Translations under genes and position numbers: made by a program
Assembly (NCBI GenBank): GCA_945834545.1
Contig: CAMAHO010000003.1
Location: 1 to 36,320, forward strand
Direction: 5' to 3'
DNA from: an uncultured Lachnospiraceae bacterium
GTDB taxonomy: Bacteria > Bacillota > Clostridia > Lachnospirales > Lachnospiraceae
Length of the DNA: 36,320 nt
Part shown: piece after piece, positions 9,755-18,600 of the stretch
Layout of the letters: each line of letters starts with the position of its first letter
How positions within the stretch are numbered: position 1 is the first letter of the stretch
The notes under the pieces: generated by a model
Told to the model about the DNA's origin: nothing
Database searches by the model: none
Seen by the model: only the letters and a program-made list of their open reading frames with translations

Positions 9755-10387
9755 TTGAAGACCTTTCTGAAGCCGTTGGACTCCAAAGAGGAAGAGCGGT
9801 GTATTCGCCTGATGAGGGAGGGTAACCCCGAAGAAGCAAGAAAGGCTAGAAAATTACTGATAGAGCACAACCTAAGATTAGTAGCCCACATCATAAAAAA
9901 GTATCAGTTTACCGATGAAGATATGGAGGATTTGCTTTCCACCGGGACAATCGGCCTGATTAAAGCAGTGGACACCTTTGACGCATCCAAGGGCCGACTG
10001 GCTACCTATGCCTGCAGATGTATTGACAATGAACTTCTTATGCTGTTGCGCGCAAAAAAGAAAAGCAGAGGGCTGGTATCCCTGTATGATCCGGTAGGAA
10101 GCGACAAAGAAGGAAATGAGATGCAGTTAATCGATGTGGTGGAAGACCCTACTCCCGACCTGTTGGAAAAACTGGTGAAAGAGGGCGAATTGTCGGCTAT
10201 GAGGAGAGCTATGAAGGAGAGATTGTCAGAACGGGAGTACACTATTCTGGTGCTGCGATATGGTTTGGCCAGTGGGGAAGAAATGACACAGAGCCAGGTG
10301 GGAAACTTACTGGGAATTTCGAGAAGCTATGTATCGCGCATTGAAAAAAGGGCACTTGAACAGCTAAGGCAGGATTTACTTGTTTAA
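9755..10387 (+). CDS. sigK: RNA polymerase sporulation sigma factor, SigK type
   Basis: LIEHNLRLVAHIIKKY, LLSTGTIGLIKAVDTFDASKG..LATYACRCIDNELLM, DPVGSDKEGNEMQLIDVV, GISRSYVSRIEKRALEQL; TTG start with GGTGGAGG RBS. Confidence 0.88.
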   Translation: MKTFLKPLDSKEEERCIRLMREGNPEEARKARKLLIEHNLRLVAHIIKKYQFTDEDMEDLLSTGTIGLIKAVDTFDASKGRLATYACRCIDNELLMLLRAKKKSRGLVSLYDPVGSDKEGNEMQLIDVVEDPTPDLLEKLVKEGELSAMRRAMKERLSEREYTILVLRYGLASGEEMTQSQVGNLLGISRSYVSRIEKRALEQLRQDLLV

Positions 10388-10434
10388 CACCCTATCTGTT
10401 TTCGGTAAATCGTTTGAAATGTGCCGTTTTGTTC

Positions 10435-10463
10435 TTGCGGGTAGGCAAAAAATAAAGTATAAT
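10435..10463 (+). promoter_or_regulatory. Sigma-A-type promoter for HD-GYP-like gene
   Basis: TTGCGG, 17-nt spacer, TATAAT. Confidence 0.55.
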
Positions 10464-10516
10464 TCAAAAGGGATATTTCAAAATTTACAGTATCAGATAA
10501 CTATTGGGGGATATAC

Positions 10517-11614
10517 ATGATTTTTGTAAAAGTAGAGGATTTAAAGGTTGGGATGCGGTTGGCACGGCCCATATACAGCAAAAAGGGAGTGTTATTGTAT
10601 GAAAGGAACTCCAAGCTTACCATACAGGGAATCGACAGTGTCAGAAACTTTGGATTATTAGGTATTTATGTTCTTGAACCGGCAGAGCCTTTGCCACCTA
10701 TGTCAGAAGAAGATTTGGAGTTTGAACGTTTCCAGACTATGTGTATCTTCTTGTTAAAGGAAGAAGTGGAAAAGATACTGGGCGGAGAAAAGCAGAACAA
10801 GCTTTTAAATCTGATTAATATGCTGATTAAACGGTATGGTTATATTGATGGAAAGTCCAGCTTTTATCAAAATTTGAGAAGTAAGGATGACTATGTATAT
10901 AGACATTCCTTAAATGTGGCAATCCTGTGTGCTATGATGGCCAAGAAGCTTGGCATGCGCATGGATGAGCAGGTTCAGGTGGTAGGAGCTGCCCTGTTGC
11001 ACGATATTGGGCGTATCTCTGTAATGGATGACAGAAGCTTCACTATGAATATGGATATGGAAACCCAAAGGTTCTTGCTCAGTGCTCAGAATAACGCAGC
11101 TGATTTGATAGAATCCTCCTTTTCAGACGGAGGTCCTGTACGACGAATCTGTATGCAGGCCCTTAAGGTTCAGGTAGATGATATGCAAGGAAATCTGAAG
11201 GACGGCATGAAGCTGGTATTGGGAGCGAAAATTCTATTGGTGGCAAATCGATATGATGAAATAACGGCTATGGATTTAGAGGGAAATACAGAGTCAGAGG
11301 TAAAAGCTCTATACGAGTTTATGGAAAAAAGCAAGATGTATGATTTTCAAGTAGTCGATGCTCTTACAGACTCTATCAAGATTCTTTTCCCCGGGGTAAG
11401 CATTGTGTTAAGCACCGGAGAGAAGGCTCTGGTCATCAAGGAGAATCCGGAGAATGTCTTACGACCGGTTGTGTTAACCTTTGAGGACAACAGTGTCATT
11501 GATTTATCACTTAGGGTAAATTATGATATCCGTATTGTGGATATTATGAAAACATTGGATAATCGATATATTATTGACGAAGAGACCCTTCGCCAGGCTG
11601 GCTATTTACAATAA
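10517..11614 (+). CDS. HD-GYP-like protein with degenerate catalytic motifs
   Basis: RHSLNVAILCAMMAKKLGM...AALLHDIGR; C-terminal NPENVLRPVVLTFEDNSVIDLS typical of HD-GYP proteins; no HHE..DGxGYP motif present. Confidence 0.78.
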   Translation: MIFVKVEDLKVGMRLARPIYSKKGVLLYERNSKLTIQGIDSVRNFGLLGIYVLEPAEPLPPMSEEDLEFERFQTMCIFLLKEEVEKILGGEKQNKLLNLINMLIKRYGYIDGKSSFYQNLRSKDDYVYRHSLNVAILCAMMAKKLGMRMDEQVQVVGAALLHDIGRISVMDDRSFTMNMDMETQRFLLSAQNNAADLIESSFSDGGPVRRICMQALKVQVDDMQGNLKDGMKLVLGAKILLVANRYDEITAMDLEGNTESEVKALYEFMEKSKMYDFQVVDALTDSIKILFPGVSIVLSTGEKALVIKENPENVLRPVVLTFEDNSVIDLSLRVNYDIRIVDIMKTLDNRYIIDEETLRQAGYLQ

Positions 11615-11626
11615 GCTGATGCATAA

Positions 11627-11678
11627 GTCCAAGAGTTTTATTTGACTTAAATATATTTAGACAATAGAACTCTTGGAC
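11627..11678. repeat. 11-bp perfect inverted repeat between HD-GYP-like gene and comM
   Basis: GTCCAAGAGTT (11627-11637) / AACTCTTGGAC (11668-11678), 30-nt loop, no following T-tract. Confidence 0.6.
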
Positions 11679-11834
11679 ATCCTAATATCCTATTGTAATT
11701 CTTTCAAAGATATGCTACATTCAAAATATCAAAAGAAGTTCGGGTTCGTGCCGTTCCGGGCACATCGAAATTTTCTGTATTTACCATTTACAACTATTTT
11801 AAATAGTTACCATTATTTTTAAAGGAGGTACGAA

Positions 11835-13376
11835 ATGTATTATTGCGTGAATTCATGCGCTGTAGTAGGCGTAAATGCAATGCCGGTACAGGTTGAGGTG
11901 GATGTCTCAGAGGGACTTCCACAGATGTCTATGGTGGGTTCTCTGGGGCAGGAGGTAAGAGAGGCTAAGGAGAGGGTTTTTGCTGCATTGAAAAATATCG
12001 GCTTAGATGTGCCGGCAATGCATATCACGGTAAATCTCTCCCCGGCCGACCTAAGAAAGGAAGGAACTGCCTTTGATTTGCCCATTGCAATCGGAATGTT
12101 TGTTTCCATGTCCTATATTCCCAACATCAATCTGCACGAAATGATGTTTTTAGGTGAAATCGGACTTAACGGAGAAATCAAGTCCGTGAGAGGAGCTCTG
12201 CCAATGGTGCGGTTGGCCAAACAACAAGGAATCAAGCATTGCTTCCTGCCTGCAGAAAACGCAAAGGAGGGAGCTGTTATCGAGGGGATTCAGGTGTATG
12301 GCATTCATCATCTCACAGAGCTGATACTGTTTTTTCAAATGGAGGAGAAAAGCCGTGAGGAAGTGTTAAAGCCGGAAAAAGTGAATGTTTTGGAACTGTT
12401 TCAACAGGGAAGAGAAGCCTATAAGGATGATTTTTCACAAGTCAGAGGGCAAACCGTAGCGAAACGGGCATCACTTATCGCTGCCGCAGGCTTTCACAAC
12501 CTATTGATGCTGGGGCCGCCGGGGGCAGGAAAGTCTATGATTGCGAAACGAATTCCCGGGATATTGCCGCCACTTACTTTAGAAGAAAGTCTGGAAGTTA
12601 CTTCTGTATACAGTGTTGCCGGTCTTACAAAAAATCAAAATTTGCTGGTCAATCGACCGTTTCAAAGTCCCCATCATACCATATCCACAACTGCATTAAC
12701 CGGAGGAGGAATCCGGCCTAGACCAGGAGCAATTTCGCTGGCTCATAGAGGAGTGTTGTTTTTAGATGAATTGCCGGAATTTTCTAAAAATGCTTTGGAG
12801 GCTATGCGACAACCTCTGGAAAACAAGACCATACAGGTGGCGCGAGTAGGTGGAGTGGTAGAGTATCCGGCCGATTTTATGTTAGTTTGTGCTATGAATC
12901 CCTGTCCCTGCGGATACTTTCCCAATCGCAATAAGTGCAAATGCACGGAGCCACAGATTAAGAGATATCTTTCAAAAATCTCCGGGCCTATTTTGGACAG
13001 AATCGACCTGTGCGTGGAGCTTAAGGAGGTGGAAATCGAACATTTACAACGAAAGGAGGAGAATGACACCACCAGCAGTATGCTGCAGAACAAGGTGGAA
13101 ATAGCAAGGCAAATCCAAACGGAACGATTTCGGAATACGGAGTATCGATTTAACAGTGATATTCAGGCAAAAGATATGGATGAGTTTTGCTATTTGGGTA
13201 AGGTAGAAAGACTGTGTATTCAGAAAATGTATCAATCCCTTAATCTAAGTGCCAGAAGCTACCATAGAATCATCAAGGTGGCCAGAACCATAGCGGATTT
13301 GGAGGAAAGTAAGGAAATTCAGGAAAAGCACCTGCTGGAAGCAGGACTGTATCGGCCGGGGGAGGTGTTAGCATAA
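11835..13376 (+). CDS. comM: YifB/ComM family Mg-chelatase-like AAA+ ATPase
   Basis: MYYCVNSCAVVGVNAMPVQVEVDVSEGLP, NLSPADLRKEGTAFDLPIAIG, GPPGAGKSM, CAMNPCPCGYF, RSYHRIIKVARTIADL. Confidence 0.95.
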   Translation: MYYCVNSCAVVGVNAMPVQVEVDVSEGLPQMSMVGSLGQEVREAKERVFAALKNIGLDVPAMHITVNLSPADLRKEGTAFDLPIAIGMFVSMSYIPNINLHEMMFLGEIGLNGEIKSVRGALPMVRLAKQQGIKHCFLPAENAKEGAVIEGIQVYGIHHLTELILFFQMEEKSREEVLKPEKVNVLELFQQGREAYKDDFSQVRGQTVAKRASLIAAAGFHNLLMLGPPGAGKSMIAKRIPGILPPLTLEESLEVTSVYSVAGLTKNQNLLVNRPFQSPHHTISTTALTGGGIRPRPGAISLAHRGVLFLDELPEFSKNALEAMRQPLENKTIQVARVGGVVEYPADFMLVCAMNPCPCGYFPNRNKCKCTEPQIKRYLSKISGPILDRIDLCVELKEVEIEHLQRKEENDTTSSMLQNKVEIARQIQTERFRNTEYRFNSDIQAKDMDEFCYLGKVERLCIQKMYQSLNLSARSYHRIIKVARTIADLEESKEIQEKHLLEAGLYRPGEVLA

Positions 13377-14518
13377 TGGAGAAGAGAAATTTTTATTGTT
13401 GGCTGTGTAGTTTGTCAGAACTGTCAGACCGTCAAAGGATAGGCTTATCCGAGGCTTACGAAAGCTTTGAGGATTTATTGCAGGATGTACAGCAAAGCTA
13501 CAAGGATATATTAGGAAAAAAGGGAGCCTGGTTTGAAGGGATTGCAACGAAGCTGCGTATCGACAGACAATATTACACACAGGCAATTCAAACCCAGGAC
13601 AGGCTGACGGAATCGGGGATTTTATTCTGTCATAAGCATGAGGAAATCTTTCCTGAAAGGTTACAAAACATACCGGATCCTCCCTTGGGTTTCTTCTATA
13701 AAGGGTCACTTATGAGAGAGCCGGGAGCCGTAGCTGTCATTGGCGCCAGGGAATGCAGCTGCTACGGGCAGGCTATGGCGAAGGCCTTAGGAGAAGCCTT
13801 AGGACAGAGGAAAATTGCTGTGGTCAGCGGTATGGCCAGAGGCATCGACGGGATTGCTCAGGCAGCTGCAATGGCGGCTGGAGGAACCTCCTATGGAGTG
13901 TTGGGTTGTGGTGTAGATATCTGTTATCCAGGGTCCAATCGTAGGATCTATGAAAACCTCATCCAAAATGGAGCGGTATTATCTACTTACCCGCCGGGAA
14001 CGCAGCCAAAAGCTATCAACTTCCCGCCCAGAAATCGCATTGTCAGCGGACTGGCGGATGTTGTGGTTGTGGTAGAGGCAGGGCGAAAGAGCGGAACCCT
14101 AATAACAGTGGATATGGCTTTGGAGCAGGGAAAGGAGGTCTGGGTCGTTCCCGGCAGAATGGACGACAGACTAAGCATGGGCTGTAATCGGTTGATTTCT
14201 CAAGGTGCACAGATTTTATGGGATATTCCTGAGTTTGTGGAACAAATAGAAACAAAGCTGTTTCCGGAGGGTATAAAACAGAGAGGAAAGGTATGGCATA
14301 GAGAGGGGGAAGCTATGCCATGGAACCGGGAGGAAGATACTGGACGAAAGCGTCAAATTATGCAGAAATTAGAGTACACCCCTGTAACCGTGGAAGAGAT
14401 TTGGAATCGTATGGGAAACACGGTTTCGGTGGGGGAGCTGCAAATTGCATTGATGGAGCTTCTGTTGGAAGGCAAGGTGGTACAACCAGCTACAGGTTAT
14501 TTTTGTAAAAATAGATAA
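13376..14518 (+). CDS. dprA: DNA processing protein DprA
   Basis: VAVIGARECSCYGQAMAKALG, VVSGMARGIDGIAQAAA, PPRNRIVSGLADVVVVVEAGRKSGTLITVDMALEQGKEVWVVPG; start overlaps comM stop (TAATG). Confidence 0.95.
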   Translation: MEKRNFYCWLCSLSELSDRQRIGLSEAYESFEDLLQDVQQSYKDILGKKGAWFEGIATKLRIDRQYYTQAIQTQDRLTESGILFCHKHEEIFPERLQNIPDPPLGFFYKGSLMREPGAVAVIGARECSCYGQAMAKALGEALGQRKIAVVSGMARGIDGIAQAAAMAAGGTSYGVLGCGVDICYPGSNRRIYENLIQNGAVLSTYPPGTQPKAINFPPRNRIVSGLADVVVVVEAGRKSGTLITVDMALEQGKEVWVVPGRMDDRLSMGCNRLISQGAQILWDIPEFVEQIETKLFPEGIKQRGKVWHREGEAMPWNREEDTGRKRQIMQKLEYTPVTVEEIWNRMGNTVSVGELQIALMELLLEGKVVQPATGYFCKNR

Positions 14519-14611
14519 AATTTTTGTTTCCTTTTCTCTGTATCGTATACTTGTAAAAGCATTTCATACAAGGTAAACTTTACTCAGAATGAAATGAGAA
14601 GAGGAAGGAAC

Positions 14612-15670
14612 ATGATTACCAGACAAGATACAAAGAAAATATGGATTGGAAATAAGGCTATCGGAGGGGGAGAACCCATTGCTATTCAGTCTATGACCAA
14701 CACAGACACAAGGGATGTGACAGCAACGGTCAACCAGATTCATAGGCTGGAGAAAGCGGGCTGTGAAATCATACGTTGTACCGTGCCGGATATGGAGGCG
14801 GCGAAAGCCATTCAAGAGATAAAAAAGCAGATTCATATCCCGATTGTTGCGGATATTCATTTTGATTACAAAATGGCTATTGCCGCTATGGAGCATGGCG
14901 CTGATAAGATACGAATCAATCCGGGAAATATCGGTGATGCAGATAAGGTGAAAGCTGTGGTGAATGTTGCTCAGGAGAGAAATATCCCTATACGGGTAGG
15001 GGTGAATAGTGGCTCTTTGGAAAAACACCTGCTGGAAAAATACGGAGGGGTAACAGCGCAGGGGATTGTGGAAAGTGCTCAGGATAAGGTAAAGATGTTG
15101 GAGGAGTTTGGCTTTACCAATATGGTGGTGAGCATCAAGAGCTCTGATGTCATGATGTGCGTAAAGGCTCACGAATTGTTAGCACAAACCTGTCCATATC
15201 CGCTGCATGTGGGGATTACGGAATCCGGTACACTGTGGTCCGGAAATATTAAGTCTTCTGCTGGCTTGGCTATGATATTATCTCAGGGAATCGGAGATAC
15301 CATACGAGTATCCTTAACAGGAGATCCGGTAGAGGAGATTAAGACCGCGAAACTGTTGCTTAGAACCTTAAAGCTTAGAGAAGGAGGCATTGAGGTGGTA
15401 AGCTGTCCGACCTGCGGAAGAACTAAAATTGATTTGATTGCTCTGGCAAGACAGGTGGAAACCTTGGTGGCAGACTACCCATTATCGATGAAGGTGGCTG
15501 TCATGGGTTGCGCTGTGAATGGCCCCGGTGAGGCTAGAGAGGCAGACCTGGGGATTGCCGGCGGAATCGGGGAAGGACTCTTAATAAAACATGGAGAGGT
15601 CATCCGTAAGGTGCCGGAGACAGAGTTATTACAAGCACTGAAATTTGAATTAGACCACTGGAGTGAATAG
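14612..15670 (+). CDS. ispG: 4-hydroxy-3-methylbut-2-enyl diphosphate synthase
   Basis: IWIGNKAIGGGEPIAIQSMTNTDTRD; VVSCPTCGRTKIDL; AVMGCAVNGPGEAREADLGIAGG. ATG 14612 has a GAGGAAGGA RBS. Confidence 0.96.
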   Translation: MITRQDTKKIWIGNKAIGGGEPIAIQSMTNTDTRDVTATVNQIHRLEKAGCEIIRCTVPDMEAAKAIQEIKKQIHIPIVADIHFDYKMAIAAMEHGADKIRINPGNIGDADKVKAVVNVAQERNIPIRVGVNSGSLEKHLLEKYGGVTAQGIVESAQDKVKMLEEFGFTNMVVSIKSSDVMMCVKAHELLAQTCPYPLHVGITESGTLWSGNIKSSAGLAMILSQGIGDTIRVSLTGDPVEEIKTAKLLLRTLKLREGGIEVVSCPTCGRTKIDLIALARQVETLVADYPLSMKVAVMGCAVNGPGEAREADLGIAGGIGEGLLIKHGEVIRKVPETELLQALKFELDHWSE

Positions 15671-18600
15671 ATGAGCAAACATTTTCTGGAAGCCTTCCCA
15701 ACTTTACAATGGGATGGAGCAATGAGTTCTTTATTGGAGCATGTCAGTGTAGAAAAGGTAACTGTATCGAAAAATCGCGATACCATGAGAATCTATATTC
15801 TATCGGACCGCCTGATCCAAAAGAATGTTATCTTTGATATGGAATCGAGTATACAGAAGCAGCTGTTTGGAAAACAGCATGTTTTAGTAAAGATATATGA
15901 GAAGTACGTGCTGTCCTCTCAATATACACCGGAAACCTTACTGGAAGTTTACAAGGACAGTATCCTGTTGGAGTTAAAAGGATACAATCACATATTGTAC
16001 AATGCATTAAAAAATTCGAAGATAGAATTTCCGGAGGAACATACTCTGGTTATGACCATAAAGGAATCGGTCATTCTGCGTAGACAGGAGGAGGATTTCC
16101 TTCATATTTTGAATAAGGTCTTTGTAGAACGCTGCGGCATGGATGTGCAGATTCATATCTGCTATGAGGAGATGGAGGAAAACAGCCGCCGAGAAGAGGA
16201 GGAACAGCGCGTTCAGCTAAAGGTAGAAGAGATTACAAAGCGGCTATACGAGGTTTCCGGGGGTACAGAGGAGGAAGCAGGAACCCTATCTGCCCAGCCC
16301 AATAAACCAGTGGAGAAGGAAAGTGAGAAACCCAAGAGTAGTATTGGGGATAAGGCAGAAGGCTTGAAACCTTTGAAGAAGTCTGACAATCCGGATGTGA
16401 TTTACGGAAGAGACTTTGACGGGGATACTATACCTATGGAAGATGTTGTGGGAGAAATGGGCGAGATTATCATACGCGGACAGATTTCCAAACAGGATTC
16501 CTTAGATATCAAGAATGGTAAGTCGATTGTTTTTCTGGATGTTACGGATTTTACAGATACATTGCCGCTAAAACTGTTTATACCCACAGTTCAAAAGGGT
16601 GAGCTGTTAGGCGGACTGAAAACGGGTACCTTTGTGAGAATCAAAGGGGTTGCCATGATTGATAAATTTGATCATGAGCTGGTCATCAGTTCTGTTACCG
16701 GGATTAAGAAAATACCGGATTTCCGTGTGCCCAGGAAGGATACTTCTCCGGTGAGACGAGTGGAGCTTCATTGCCATACAAAGATGAGTGATATGGATGG
16801 CGTTTCTGAGGCAAAGGATATTGTGAAAAGGGCATACAAGTGGCAGCATCGCGCTATTGCAATCACGGACCACGGTGTGGTTCAGGGATTTACGGATGCA
16901 AATCACGTTTGGGATGATTTGTGGAAGGAGGAAAAGAAGAGGAGAAGTGAAGCCGGCGACGCCAAGCCGGACAGACAAGATTTCTTTAAGGTTATTTATG
17001 GAGTGGAGGCTTATTTAGTAGATGACCTAAAGGAGATAGTCACAAACTCCAAAAACCAATCGTTGGAGGAAGACTATGTGGTTTTTGATATTGAGACCAC
17101 TGGCTTTTCACCGGTCTCCAATCGGATTATTGAGATTGGGGCAGTTAAGGTTAGCGGTGGCTCCATAAAAGAGCGGTTTTCTACCTTTGTAAACCCGCAG
17201 ACACCGATACCCTTTGAAATCGAAAATCTAACCTCTATCACGGATGATATGGTAAAAGATGCGCCAGTCATAGAAGAGGTGTTGCCGAAGTTCTTAGAGT
17301 TTTGTGAAAACAGTGTTCTGGTTGCACATAATGCATCCTTTGATATGAGCTTTATCTTGGAGAATTGTAGGCGACTGGGATACCAGACAGATTTTACCTA
17401 TGTAGATACGGTAGGGATTGCTCGTGCTTTGTTGCCGAATCAGGCAAAGCATACCTTGGATGCTGTGGCAAAAACCTTGGGCATTTCCTTGGAGAACCAT
17501 CACAGGGCAGTAGATGATGCAGAAGCTACAGCCGAGATATTTTTGCGTTTTATTGAGAAACTCAGACTTCAGGACAGGGAGACTTTGGACCAGGTGAATG
17601 CTCTGGGAGATTCCAATGCAGATATTGTTAAGAGGTCGTCCTCCTATCATGCCATTATTTTAGCCAAAAATGATTTGGGCAGAACCCATCTTTATAAATT
17701 GATTTCAGAATCCCACCTGAATTATTTCAGCAGACATCCCAGAATTCCCAAGAGCCTGGTGAACAAATACAGAGAGGGATTGATACTGGGCAGCGCCTGT
17801 GAAGCCGGTGAACTGTACCGTGCCTTGCTGGATGGACAAAGTGAGGATCAGATTGCCAGAATAGTGAGTTTTTATGATTATCTGGAAATACAGCCGGTGG
17901 GTAATAACAAGTTTATGATTGCCTCGGAAAAGATTCGCAATGTGAATTCGGAGGAAGATATCAGAAATTTGAATCGGAAGGTGGTTGAACTGGGAGAACA
18001 GTTTAGGAAGCCTGTGGCGGCAACCTGTGATGTGCATTTCCTGGATCCGGAAGATGAGATTTACAGAAGAATCATAATGGCCGGGAAGGGCTTTGCGGAT
18101 GCAGACGACCAAGCCCCGCTTTATTTACACACAACAGAAGAAATGCTGGAGGAATTCTCTTATCTGGGCAGTGATAAGGCTTATGAGGTCGTAGTCAAGA
18201 ATACCAATATGATTGCCGATATGATAGAAACCATTGCTCCTGTACGGCCGGATAAATGTCCTCCTGTCATTGAAAACAGCGATGTGACATTGCGTAATAT
18301 CTGTTATAACCGTGCCCACGAGCTATATGGTGAGAATCTGCCTCAAATTGTTGAGGAACGGTTGGAGAGAGAACTGAAATCCATCATTGGCAATGGCTTT
18401 GCGGTAATGTATATCATTGCACAGAAGCTTGTTTGGAAGTCCGTAGAGGATGGGTATCTTGTGGGTTCCAGAGGATCGGTAGGAAGCTCCTTTGTGGCTA
18501 CCATGGCCGGAATTACGGAAGTGAATCCATTAAGTCCTCATTATTATTGTAGCAAATGTCATTATGTAGATTTTGACGAGGAGGATGTCAAGGCATATGC

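Noticed and set aside
9637-9825. 62-aa + strand ORF overlapping the start of the sigK-type gene
   Set aside because: Different frame, no RBS or recognisable motif; the overlapping SigK frame is strongly supported.
16741-17580. PHP and exonuclease domains within polC considered as separate genes or a fusion of interest
   Set aside because: This is the normal PolC architecture in Firmicutes.
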